Of a stretch of 64,000 nt of DNA, positions 27,790 through 34,815 are shown piece by piece; within the stretch, counting starts at the first letter, position 1; the number at the start of each line of letters is the position of its first letter. The position numbers and the translations under genes are program-made. The stretch comes from Streptococcus alactolyticus (GTDB lineage: Bacteria; Bacillota; Bacilli; Lactobacillales; Streptococcaceae), in NCBI RefSeq assembly GCF_012277075.1, contig NZ_JAAXMT010000005.1:124001-188000 (forward strand), in the 5' to 3' direction. The notes beneath the pieces are model-generated. The model saw nothing but the letters and a program-made list of their open reading frames with translations. It was not told where the DNA came from and ran no database searches.

Positions 27790-27818
27790 TTGACTTTATT
27801 TAATCAATAGGTTACAAT
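27790..27818 (+). promoter_or_regulatory. Early promoter (rightward)
   Basis: TTGACT, 17-base spacer, TACAAT. Reads towards the Cro-like gene at 28034, leaving a leader of about 210 bases. Its -35 and spacer (TTGACTTTATTTAATCAATA) almost repeat those of the opposite promoter at 27969-27941. Confidence 0.65.
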
Positions 27819-27825
27819 ATAAAAT

Positions 27826-28007
27826 GTAAAGCGAATGAATAAGCGAAACAAAAAACGAAGATAAAACTAAAAAAATAAGTTTGGCGACTTTGATTATCAG
27901 TATTTATCAAGTATTTTGTTAGTGATTTTCTTATACTTTGATTTTAATCTATTGATTTAAAAAAGTCAATAAAAAGCATAAAAAATTCGCAAAAAAATTC
28001 GCTTTAC
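27826..28007. promoter_or_regulatory. Lysogeny control operators
   Basis: Perfect 11-bp inverted repeat GTAAAGCGAAT (27826-27836) and ATTCGCTTTAC (27997-28007), each with a second half-site beside it (AAGCGAAA at 27841-27848; ATTCGC at 27985-27990). The four GCGAA half-sites lie close to the two face-to-face promoters and are good candidates for repressor or Cro binding. Confidence 0.5.
27941..27969 (-). promoter_or_regulatory. Repressor promoter (leftward)
   Basis: Minus strand TTGACT (27969-27964), 17-base spacer, TAAAAT (27946-27941). Reads towards the ImmR-like repressor at 27729 and directly against the early promoter, so the two transcripts overlap for more than 100 bases. Confidence 0.6.
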
Positions 28008-28033
28008 CATTTTAAAGAAAGGAAATATACAAA

Positions 28034-28249
28034 ATGAGTCAGCAACATAAAAAATGGATTGCTTTAGTCGAACAACGATTGAAAGAAAAAAACTGGTCGA
28101 AAGCAGATTTAACACAAGCGGTTGGTTTACGAAGTCAAGGTACCATTACCGATTTGCTCAAAACTGGTAAAGGTAGTGTTGATTTAAAACTACGTGTTTC
28201 TAAAATTCTTAGCATTCGTGAGCCATGGGAAGAATTTGAAGAAAATTAA
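28034..28249 (+). CDS. Cro-like XRE-family regulator
   Basis: A 71-residue protein with a single HTH: RLKEKNWSKADLTQAVGLRSQGTITDLLKTG, then a short tail (EPWEEFEEN). First gene of the rightward transcript and opposite to the repressor, so Cro-like by position. RBS AAAGAAAGGAAA. Confidence 0.75.
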   Translation: MSQQHKKWIALVEQRLKEKNWSKADLTQAVGLRSQGTITDLLKTGKGSVDLKLRVSKILSIREPWEEFEEN

Positions 28250-28260
28250 AAGGAGCAAAC

Positions 28261-28386
28261 ATGAAACCAAAACGTTATCCGTATAGACAAAAATTAAAAG
28301 AACCTGCTAATAAGCAAGTTCTGAGTTCCAAGAACGGAAAGCTATCTGTACTTCTGAATCAGGCTGTTATTCAGTTTCAAAAGTAA
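28261..28386 (+). CDS. Small hypothetical protein, 41 aa
   Basis: ATG 28261 after AAAAGGAGC, 11 bases past the Cro-like gene. The peptide is basic at its start (MKPKRYPYRQKLKEP) and has no recognised domain. It overlaps the end of the convergent gene at 28367. The strong RBS supports translation. Confidence 0.5.
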   Translation: MKPKRYPYRQKLKEPANKQVLSSKNGKLSVLLNQAVIQFQK

Positions 28387-28621
28387 AAACTTGTTTACCG
28401 TTTTCTGTAATTAGAATTGGTTTACGATTTGACCATAACTCTCTTGTTTCAGAGTTTGAAAGCACTACTAAACCATTTTTACAAAAATTTATTGCTTGAA
28501 CCATACTGTTTTCATCCTCGCCTGCAACGATTGTGTAATCAATTTCAGACCTAAATTCTACTGTTGCTTGACCTGTGATGATTGTACGGTGTTTCAGAAA
28601 TGTGACTAAGTGTTCAGACAT
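28367..28621 (-). CDS. Hypothetical protein with own promoter
   Basis: An 84-residue protein (MSEHLVTFLKHRTIITGQATV), mainly beta by appearance, on the minus strand inside the otherwise plus-strand early region. It has a good RBS (AAAGGAGAATAGT) and a promoter at 28733-28705. It is divergent from an HTH gene (28788) with an inverted repeat between them, an arrangement typical of a regulated accessory or toxin-antitoxin-like pair. Family not recognised. Confidence 0.55.
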   Translation of the reverse strand: MSEHLVTFLKHRTIITGQATVEFRSEIDYTIVAGEDENSMVQAINFCKNGLVVLSNSETRELWSNRKPILITENGKQVFTFETE

Positions 28622-28704
28622 ACTATTCTCCTTTCCTTAATATTTGACTCACAGGAAATCGCTTAAATTGGTAGTTAAAGTTTTTACCTGATTGTCATAT
28701 CTAT

Positions 28705-28733
28705 ATTATAGCAGAAAGTAGGATTAACCACAA
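28705..28733 (-). promoter_or_regulatory. Promoter of the minus-strand 84-aa gene
   Basis: TTGTGG (28733-28728), 17-base spacer, perfect TATAAT (28710-28705). The -35 overlaps one arm of the inverted repeat CCACAAAATGT (28728-28738) / ACATATTGTGG (28765-28775), a likely operator for the divergent HTH protein. Confidence 0.65.
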
Positions 28734-28787
28734 AATGTAGTGAGTAAAATCAAAAACAGATACAACATATTGTGGTTTGGTGAAAAT

Positions 28788-28976
28788 ATGTGGAAAAAAT
28801 TAAATCATATTTTGATTGAAAAAGGAATGACAAAAAAAGAACTTGCGGAAAAAGCAGGAATTAGTCAAAACACAATCCAAAATATTCGAAATAGTAAAAT
28901 CTCATTTCGAAATATGGTCAAAATCGCTGACGCTTTAGATGTTAGCTTAGATGAATTTAGAAAGGATAATACATGA
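28788..28976 (+). CDS. XRE-family HTH regulator, 62 aa
   Basis: A compact HTH protein (MWKKLNHILIEKGMTKKELAEKAGISQNTIQNIRNSK split over residues 1-37) followed by MVKIADALDVSLDEF. ATG 28788 is chosen because GGTGAA lies just upstream and the longer GTG 28740 form would run through the inverted repeat. It probably represses the divergent 84-residue gene and itself. Confidence 0.7.
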   Translation: MWKKLNHILIEKGMTKKELAEKAGISQNTIQNIRNSKISFRNMVKIADALDVSLDEFRKDNT

Positions 28977-29022
28977 AAGAAATAGCATTATCAAAAACAG
29001 ATAGGTGACAATATACACATTT

Positions 29023-29132
29023 CCAGCTAGGTTGCTACAGTTCTAGCAGACAACCTCCTTAAAAATTATAGATAATTGACGTGTTGAAATGAAGCTCCAT
29101 TAGGTCTGCTAGGACTATACCAGCCTAGCTGG
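29023..29132 (+). ncRNA. Long structured RNA element with anti-SD loop
   Basis: A 29-base arm (29023-29051, starting CCAGCTAGGTTGC) pairs with 29104-29132 (ending CAGCCTAGCTGG): 25 Watson-Crick matches plus two G-U pairs. The 52-base loop contains AACCTCCTT, complementary to a Shine-Dalgarno sequence. It lies in an ORF-free stretch 26 bases before the next gene. Possibly a riboregulator or a phage control site. Confidence 0.45.
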
Positions 29133-29157
29133 AAAACCAAAAAAGAAAGGATATGGC

Positions 29158-29316
29158 ATGAAAACAGAACAACTTATTTTAGAAGCAATGCAGTCTATCC
29201 TAGACGAATTAAAAACCTCTGACAGCAGAAGAGAAAGCCACAGGGCTTTAACGCTTATCAAACTGTCAGAAGCTTATGAAGCATACTCAATGGTTATAGC
29301 CCTTGAAGACGCTTGA
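29158..29316 (+). CDS. Small hypothetical early protein, 52 aa
   Basis: ATG 29158 with AAAGAAAGGAT upstream; helical peptide (EQLILEAMQSILDELKTSD). It ends within the convergent minus-strand gene. Common type of small early phage protein; role unknown. Confidence 0.5.
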   Translation: MKTEQLILEAMQSILDELKTSDSRRESHRALTLIKLSEAYEAYSMVIALEDA

Positions 29317-29443
29317 TTTCTTTCAATTCGGCTTCGTAATCTACGAGCAACTGTCTTGAAGATTGTGGACAATTTTGTTTAGACAATTTTGCTGTGATAA
29401 CTGCGATAGCCAAATCGTGGGCGATTTGCTCTTTAGAAATCAT
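29294..29443 (-). CDS. Small hypothetical protein, 49 aa, minus strand
   Basis: Preceded by an almost perfect RBS (AAAAGGAGGTGATTAT), it reads MISKEQIAHDLAIAVITAK and ends VDYEAELKEIKRLQGL. Helical, with one Cys. It overlaps the 3' end of the plus-strand gene at 29158-29316 by 23 bases. The RBS makes it credible. A hairpin with a minus-strand U run (29474-29500) lies upstream and would shield it from other transcripts. Confidence 0.6.
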   Translation of the reverse strand: MISKEQIAHDLAIAVITAKLSKQNCPQSSRQLLVDYEAELKEIKRLQGL

Positions 29444-29550
29444 ATAATCACCTCCTTTTCGAGATGATTATAACAAAAAAGCCACTGAAAAATCAGTGAC
29501 TTACACAAAAAAACTTAACTAGATTATATCACATTTAAAAGGAGTGTGCT

Positions 29551-29862
29551 ATGCCGAAAGCAAATATAACGTATAAAGCTGTTGGTAACGACGAAAAAGC
29601 AGAGTGGGGCGATTATGACCACTTGATGCAACGTTGGGAAGGTTTGAGCAAGAGCGTTGCCAAACAGTGGGCAGCCGAAATGCGTGAACATCCAGAATTT
29701 AGGAAATATATTGATAATCCTACACATCGAATAGTTTTTATCAATTACAAAGGATTTGAACTATTTGTTAAATGGAAATCGCGCAATAGATATTTATCAA
29801 AAAAAGAAACATTAGCAGAAATGCTGGAAAATATCAAACTAGAAGAAAGAGTCGGAATATAA
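29551..29862 (+). CDS. Hypothetical early phage protein, 103 aa
   Basis: AAAAGGAGTGTGCT then ATG. A Trp- and Lys-rich protein (LMQRWEGLSKSVAKQWAAEMREHPEF) without a recognised family. It starts the main early operon after the minus-strand gene. Confidence 0.65.
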   Translation: MPKANITYKAVGNDEKAEWGDYDHLMQRWEGLSKSVAKQWAAEMREHPEFRKYIDNPTHRIVFINYKGFELFVKWKSRNRYLSKKETLAEMLENIKLEERVGI

Positions 29863-29863
29863 C

Positions 29864-29983
29864 ATGACATATTTAATTATCGCAGTCACAGTTTTAACGT
29901 TAACTGAAATAATCGTTTTACCGTTTGCAGGCAAACGATTATCAATTTTTGATTTGGAGGATATAGAAGATGAAATTATTTAA
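29864..29983 (+). CDS. Small membrane protein, 39 aa
   Basis: MTYLIIAVTVLTLTEIIVLPF forms one membrane helix, followed by a short acidic tail (FDLEDIEDEII). It begins one base after the upstream stop and overlaps the next gene by 14 bases, typical of packed early phage genes. RBS weak. Confidence 0.45.
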   Translation: MTYLIIAVTVLTLTEIIVLPFAGKRLSIFDLEDIEDEII

Positions 29984-30140
29984 TTGGATTTTTGCAAAAC
30001 CTAAAAAACAAGAAGTTATCCAAAAACCAACATGGAAATGGACGATTGAAGAAAACGGACACGAAGCGTCTGAAAGACGTTGGGAGCAACGTGACAGACT
30101 TATGAAACAAATGACAGCGCACGAATTAGGCAAGTATTGA
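29970..30140 (+). CDS. Small hypothetical protein, 56 aa
   Basis: ATG 29970 after TTGGAGGATATAGAAG. Basic and Trp-rich (KPTWKWTIEENGHEASERRWEQR). No family recognised; conserved-looking early protein. Confidence 0.55.
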   Translation: MKLFNWIFAKPKKQEVIQKPTWKWTIEENGHEASERRWEQRDRLMKQMTAHELGKY

Positions 30141-30149
30141 GGTGTAACC

Positions 30150-30404
30150 ATGACAAACAGAGGATTTAGTATGCAAGGATTGCTTGACGAAAACAGCGCC
30201 CTCAGGGACGAAAACAGACGGTTAAACAACGAGCTAACAAACAGTTACAAAGTCAACGCAAAAGCAAATCTACTGGATATCATTATCTCAGATGGCTACA
30301 TACTGCAATCAACGCTTGATAAATGTATCGGCAAACTGGACGAGATAGACCAGCTAGAGATAAAAAAGGACGCTATGAGCGAAAGAGAGGAAAGGAATCA
30401 ATAA
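30150..30404 (+). CDS. Coiled-coil early protein, 84 aa
   Basis: Heptad-like segment LLDENSALRDENRRLNNELTN near residues 11-31, then a helical tail (KLDEIDQLEIKK). Probably dimeric. The stop overlaps the next ATG by one base (TAATG). GAGGTGTAACC precedes the start. Confidence 0.6.
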   Translation: MTNRGFSMQGLLDENSALRDENRRLNNELTNSYKVNAKANLLDIIISDGYILQSTLDKCIGKLDEIDQLEIKKDAMSEREERNQ

Positions 30405-30538
30405 TGTACACATACGAATATCGCTGTTTGGATTGTGGCGAGCGCTGGGAAATTATTGACAGTTACCCACCGATTGAATGTCCAGAATGCGAAAGCGAAG
30501 ATATTTATCAAATATGGAAAGCGAGGGCATACGAATGA
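30404..30538 (+). CDS. Small zinc-ribbon protein (FmdB-like), 44 aa
   Basis: MYTYEYRCLDCGERW and ECPECESEDIY supply two CxxC knuckles about 20 residues apart, the FmdB-type regulatory zinc-ribbon pattern. Translationally coupled to both neighbours. RBS GAGAGGAAAGG. Confidence 0.65.
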   Translation: MYTYEYRCLDCGERWEIIDSYPPIECPECESEDIYQIWKARAYE

Positions 30539-30822
30539 GAGTATATGTAAATAAACGAAAAAAATTGATTTTAGCACCAGAAGTTTTTGAAAAATACGGT
30601 GGTGTCAGTAACGAAACTATGCAAATTAAAGATGGTGAATTCACAAAGGAAATCGAAAAAGAAGTCAACGAAGCTATGCAAGAGATTATTAATCGCTGGC
30701 AACCAATTTTTGATGATATTCCGACTGAAGAACTTTTTGTCGAAAGACAAAGACAAATCAAAAGTTTTAATGATTTTGAAACAGTGCTAACAGAACTAGT
30801 CGAGGAGAAATATGGGAAATGA
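30535..30822 (+). CDS. Hypothetical early protein, 95 aa
   Basis: Start at ATG 30535, which overlaps the upstream stop (ATGA); the frame is open further upstream but only inside the zinc-ribbon gene. Sequence begins MRVYVNKRKKLILAPEVFEK and has acidic helical stretches. No family recognised. Confidence 0.6.
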   Translation: MRVYVNKRKKLILAPEVFEKYGGVSNETMQIKDGEFTKEIEKEVNEAMQEIINRWQPIFDDIPTEELFVERQRQIKSFNDFETVLTELVEEKYGK

Positions 30823-31028
30823 TTTTTGTAAAGCAGTATTTTGACGGTGTTAGCTATAACGCTACAGATTGGTTAAACCATGAAATTGAATTGAATAAGC
30901 ATTGTTGGAAGCATGAAATCGTTGGTTACCAGCTTGGTATAGAAGATGTTGCTACTATTCTTGTCGAATGGGTTGGTCTGACTGGTAACGAGTTTGAGGA
31001 GTGGGAACGTGAAGATTTTAGCTATTGA
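30819..31028 (+). CDS. Hypothetical early protein, 69 aa
   Basis: ATGA overlap with the gene before it; reads MIFVKQYFDGVSYNATDWLNHEIEL and ends WEREDFSY. Acidic and aromatic. It overlaps the start of the RuvC-like gene. No function can be assigned. Confidence 0.55.
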   Translation: MIFVKQYFDGVSYNATDWLNHEIELNKHCWKHEIVGYQLGIEDVATILVEWVGLTGNEFEEWEREDFSY

Positions 31029-31479
31029 TCCATCTTCAAACAAAATCAAAACCAGTACAACTGGAATTGTTTTGTTGGACAATGCAAGGCTTGAATGTTC
31101 TTGGATAGCAACATACGGCATGCGAGGTTTTAAAGAGTGGTATACGACTATTGGATTTGATTTAAAGCCAGATGTCGTTGTTGTTGAAAAATTCGAAGCT
31201 CGCGATAATGACAAGTCAAAAGATAATTCAGTATTGGAGACGATTGCTTTTATCAAAATGTGCTTTCCGAATTTAATTTTGCAACGCAATGCTGGTTATA
31301 AATCTGACATTCCAGATAATCTCTTAAAAATTTTGGGTCTATGGAAATTTGAAAAAAGCCATCATCAAGATTGCCGAGCAGCCGCCAGACTTGGGCTATT
31401 TTACGCAATGCGAAACGACATTGAAGAAGTTATTCAAGACATTGGGAAGGTGGTGATTGAACATCGAAATCACGCTTAG
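31009..31479 (+). CDS. RuvC-like Holliday junction resolvase
   Basis: A 156-residue RNase H-fold nuclease. Catalytic acids: Asp in ILAIDPSSNK at the N-terminus, Glu in VVVVEKFEARD near residue 66, Asp in HHQDCRAAARLGLFY near 131. Phage RuvC-like enzymes debranch DNA before packaging. GTG 31009 is taken as start because GAGGAG lies 7 bases upstream and the sequence then begins MKILAIDPS as in the family. Overlaps the helicase gene. Confidence 0.8.
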   Translation: MKILAIDPSSNKIKTSTTGIVLLDNARLECSWIATYGMRGFKEWYTTIGFDLKPDVVVVEKFEARDNDKSKDNSVLETIAFIKMCFPNLILQRNAGYKSDIPDNLLKILGLWKFEKSHHQDCRAAARLGLFYAMRNDIEEVIQDIGKVVIEHRNHA

Positions 31480-32650
31480 AAAATGGCAAGAAGAAGCTTT
31501 AAAAAAGAGTGTTAAAAATCCTGTTCACGGTATCTTTTTAGAAGCTTTAGGCGGTAGAGGCAAAACCATCTGTGCTTTATCAATCTGTAAAGCTAAAAGT
31601 GTTGACAAAGTCATCATTGTTAATAATCGAGTAGCTATTTTAGACGGTTGGAAAGAAACAGTTCAAAAATTTGAATTCGATAAAGACTTTGAAGTTATCT
31701 ACCTAACTGATAGAGCTTTACAAAATCGTGTCAAAACGCAAAAAATAGCTTGTGACGTACTTATTATTGATGAGTGGCAAAATGTATCAAGTGATAAAAA
31801 CGTGCGAGCATATGCCAAGATAAAGCGCAATTACACGATAGGATTATCAGCCACACCGATTAGGAAAAAAGGACAAAATTTCTATCCGCTAGAAAAAACG
31901 CTGTGGGGGTTTGCTAATCCTAACAGAAAATTTGATTGGCAGAAAACACACGGAAAAATGGTATATGATCCATTCTCTTACTCAAAAGAGAAATGGGATG
32001 ACTTTAGAGACTATGAAAGCTATGTATCTAAATTACCAAATTTCATGCGTTGGGAAGAAATTGAAGAGATTGAAAATGCCAAAAAGAACAATGGCTATGA
32101 CATCAAATTTTTTCAAAAGACAGTTCCTGTTGCTAATCCTGAAAAATTAAAGCAATTTAAAAAAATGAACTTAGTAACAATCGACGGCAAGACCGCAATG
32201 GCCAAACAATCATTTGGTCGTAAGACGTTTGAACGCTACTTAAGTCAAACAGGTGTAATTGTTGACTTTCCGAAAATAAAAGCCGTCAACGCTGATACAC
32301 CACTTTTAAAAGAATTGGACGGTTTAATTGAGCGGGCACCACATGGCATGTTGATTGTTAGTAAATCGAAACAGGTTGTTAACGTCATTCATGAACGCAA
32401 TCCAAATACAGGAATTTGGACAGGAGATGTTAAAGAAGGCATTGATAACCAAACAGTCGTTGCTACAAGTCAAGTTTTGGGTGTTGGCGTTGATGGTCTT
32501 CAGTATCGATTTCAAACAATTGTCGTTCTTGATCCAGTTGACAAAGATAGCGGTGAATATGATGATTATCGCCAGCTCCTATGGCGAGTAACAGGAAGTC
32601 GTCAGCAGCATGATGTCAATGTTATTGAATTTTATTATAAAGGAGAATAG
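31457..32650 (+). CDS. SF2 DEAD/DEAH-type helicase
   Basis: A 397-residue helicase. Q-like region RKWQEEAL, Walker A ALGGRGKT near 30-37, Walker B VLIIDEWQN near 101-109, motif III GLSATPIRK near 128-136, and C-terminal motifs V-VI (ATSQVLGVGVDGLQ, QLLWRVTGSRQ). TTG start with GGTGGTGA upstream. Phage helicases of this type unwind replication or recombination intermediates. It lies before the annealing module. Confidence 0.85.
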   Translation: MNIEITLRKWQEEALKKSVKNPVHGIFLEALGGRGKTICALSICKAKSVDKVIIVNNRVAILDGWKETVQKFEFDKDFEVIYLTDRALQNRVKTQKIACDVLIIDEWQNVSSDKNVRAYAKIKRNYTIGLSATPIRKKGQNFYPLEKTLWGFANPNRKFDWQKTHGKMVYDPFSYSKEKWDDFRDYESYVSKLPNFMRWEEIEEIENAKKNNGYDIKFFQKTVPVANPEKLKQFKKMNLVTIDGKTAMAKQSFGRKTFERYLSQTGVIVDFPKIKAVNADTPLLKELDGLIERAPHGMLIVSKSKQVVNVIHERNPNTGIWTGDVKEGIDNQTVVATSQVLGVGVDGLQYRFQTIVVLDPVDKDSGEYDDYRQLLWRVTGSRQQHDVNVIEFYYKGE

Positions 32651-33421
32651 ATGTTTAAACTACCAGAAAACAAACCACAAGTGCCGAGAGACACACCACG
32701 AAACTATTTCATCTACGGTGAAACAATGAGCGGAAAATCTTACTTGGCCAACGAATTTCCGAATCCAATCGTCTTAAACACGGACGGAAATGCTAGTGCT
32801 AACAGTGTACCAGCGATTCAATTAATCAATGCGCGAGACAGGAGCGGACGTATTACAAAATCAGTTATCGACCAGCTTAGTGAAATCTTACTGGCTTTGC
32901 AAACGCAAGAACACACCTACGAAACAGTAGTAGTCGATGTTATTGACGATGTTATCGACATGATCAAAATGGCTGTTTGCAGTCAGTTCGGTGTTAAGTC
33001 ATTATCTGAAATTAGCTATGGTAAAGGCTATGATTATTTCAATCAAGCTTTGACAGAGCTTGTTATTGATTTAAAAGCTTTACCAATGAATGTCATTTAT
33101 ATTAGTCGTCAAATTTCAGAATATGACGATAAAGGCAATGCAACCAAAGACAAACCAAGTTTGAAAGATAAGTATGTCAATCTCATCAATGGTAATTCAG
33201 ATTTGATGATTCACACCGAAAAAATTGGCAACAATTACAATCGTGAAGTCGACCGAAAACGTAAAACCTACTATGCAGACCAAGTTGATGACAAAGCGAT
33301 TTTAAAGATTTTACAAACTATTCGAGGAGCTGTTGAACCAGCTCACCAAAAAACACAAACGGCATCAGTTGCTAAAGCTGAAGCGAAACCGAAAACAACT
33401 AACGACGAAGATTTATTTTAA
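32651..33421 (+). CDS. Sak4-like RecA-fold ATPase (phage recombination)
   Basis: A 256-residue nucleotide-binding protein: Walker A IYGETMSGKSYLANEF near residues 22-37, Walker B TVVVDVIDDVIDMI near 97-110, and QISEYDDKGNATKD. The C-terminus ends in an SSB-like acidic tip (DEDLF). Members of this group anneal single strands together with a DUF669 SSB-like partner, which is the next gene. Starts immediately after the helicase stop. Confidence 0.8.
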   Translation: MFKLPENKPQVPRDTPRNYFIYGETMSGKSYLANEFPNPIVLNTDGNASANSVPAIQLINARDRSGRITKSVIDQLSEILLALQTQEHTYETVVVDVIDDVIDMIKMAVCSQFGVKSLSEISYGKGYDYFNQALTELVIDLKALPMNVIYISRQISEYDDKGNATKDKPSLKDKYVNLINGNSDLMIHTEKIGNNYNREVDRKRKTYYADQVDDKAILKILQTIRGAVEPAHQKTQTASVAKAEAKPKTTNDEDLF

Positions 33422-33440
33422 TTAAAAGGAGAATATACAC

Positions 33441-33968
33441 ATGAGTTTATTAGATATTGCAAAAGGACTTAAAAAGAATGGATTTGATCCACGTAAAGAT
33501 AGTGTTAATGGACAACCTGCAATTCCAGCTGGTACTTATCCGGTTGTGTTAAAAAAAGCGAAATTCAACATTTCAGATAGTGGCTGGGAAAGTCTCGGTT
33601 ATCAATTTGAAGTCCGCGGTGGTGATTACGATGGACGTTCAGATTTTGTCACTTTCGGAACACTTGATACTTGGGAAACAAAAGATGGAAAAACAATCGA
33701 TTTAGGCTGGTCTGTCGAAAAAACTATTAAATTCTTCCAAAAAGTTATTGTTTTGGCTGGTGATGAGCTTAAAAATAGTGATTTTGAAGATGGTAAAGCC
33801 ATGGAAGAAGCTCTTCAACGTAAAGCGGTTGGTTCTTATTTCAATCTTATTATTGACGAAGGTGTTTCTAAAAAAGGGAAAGAATACCGCAATTACGATA
33901 TCGAAGAGGAAGCAAATCAACCTATTATGTCAGCTACTGAAATTGACGATGATGACCTTCCATTCTAA
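33441..33968 (+). CDS. DUF669 single-strand-binding-like protein
   Basis: A 175-residue protein (MSLLDIAKGLKKNGFDPRKD) with an OB-like core (GTYPVVLKKAKFNISDSGW, YQFEVRGGDYDGRSDFVTF) and the acidic tip DDDDLPF, the protein-interaction tail of SSB. DUF669 proteins act with Sak4/RecT-type annealing ATPases. AAAAGGAGAAT RBS. Confidence 0.82.
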   Translation: MSLLDIAKGLKKNGFDPRKDSVNGQPAIPAGTYPVVLKKAKFNISDSGWESLGYQFEVRGGDYDGRSDFVTFGTLDTWETKDGKTIDLGWSVEKTIKFFQKVIVLAGDELKNSDFEDGKAMEEALQRKAVGSYFNLIIDEGVSKKGKEYRNYDIEEEANQPIMSATEIDDDDLPF

Positions 33969-33996
33969 AAATCTGCATTAGACAGGAGATGTTAGC

Positions 33997-34815
33997 ATGT
34001 CTTGCATGAAAGATTATGCTTTGAAGTACAATAAGCTAGGCTTTTCAGTAATTCCAATCAATCCAAAAAATAAAATGCCGTTGATTGACTTCGCGAACAA
34101 AACGATGTCAGCTGATGAAATTGAAAGTTTTTGGAACGGCTATCCGAATGCTAACATCGCTGTTCGAACGACTAATTTTTTCGTCATCGACATTGATAAG
34201 CATGGACCAACCAACGGATTTGAAAGCTTGAAAAAATGGGATGGTTTAAAGCTTATCGAGCCAACTTTACAAGCTAAGACTGCCAGTGGCGGAAAGCATC
34301 TTTTCTATTTTAAAAGAGAAGATATTCAAATCAGTCAAATGATTGGTTTCCTTCCAGGTGTTGACATCAAAGCGCATCCAAACAATTACGTCTTAGTGGC
34401 GCCATCGGCAACCGATAAAGGTCAATACGAGTGGGATTTAGAGAAATCTAAAGAAGGTTTGACGATGGTAACTCCGTCAAAACAACTAATAGAAGCTATT
34501 AAAAAACAATATGCTTTAACAAACGGGCATAGCTACGATGGTAAAGACGGCTTGCGAGCTTTAAGAGCAAGAACGTATCAGAAAACTAAAAGTAAGACAA
34601 CTGAATTGTTCGAAACCATCGCGGTTGGTTTTGGTGGTGAAGGTGGACGTAATGACAAGCTCACTAGCTTTGTTGGCGGCTTGCTGTACAGGGCGGTTGA
34701 TGATGAATTAGTTTTTCAATTAGCTCAAATAGCAAATAACAACAGTATCAGCCCACTTCCTCAACAGGAAGTGGAACGGACTGTTGAAAGTATGATTAAA
34801 AAAGATAGAAGGTGA
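33997..34815 (+). CDS. Bifunctional primase/polymerase (prim-pol)
   Basis: A 272-residue protein of the archaeo-eukaryotic primase superfamily: GFSVIPINPKNKMPLI, metal-binding FVIDIDKHG near residue 70, and SGGKHLFYF plus PGVDIKAHPNNYVLVAPS. Such proteins prime DNA synthesis and work with the VapE helicase that follows. Its stop overlaps the next GTG. Confidence 0.85.
   Translation: MSCMKDYALKYNKLGFSVIPINPKNKMPLIDFANKTMSADEIESFWNGYPNANIAVRTTNFFVIDIDKHGPTNGFESLKKWDGLKLIEPTLQAKTASGGKHLFYFKREDIQISQMIGFLPGVDIKAHPNNYVLVAPSATDKGQYEWDLEKSKEGLTMVTPSKQLIEAIKKQYALTNGHSYDGKDGLRALRARTYQKTKSKTTELFETIAVGFGGEGGRNDKLTSFVGGLLYRAVDDELVFQLAQIANNNSISPLPQQEVERTVESMIKKDRR

Noticed and set aside
22513..27888. The 12-mer AAGTTTGGCGAC occurs in the hairpin repeat copy 1 (22513) and in the early leader (27877)
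   Set aside because: A single 12-base match within 64 kb is expected by chance; only the 55-base duplication around the SIR2 gene is significant.
28973..29008. An 11-codon frame (MKEIALSKTDR) after the XRE gene
   Set aside because: Too short to support, although its start overlaps the preceding stop.
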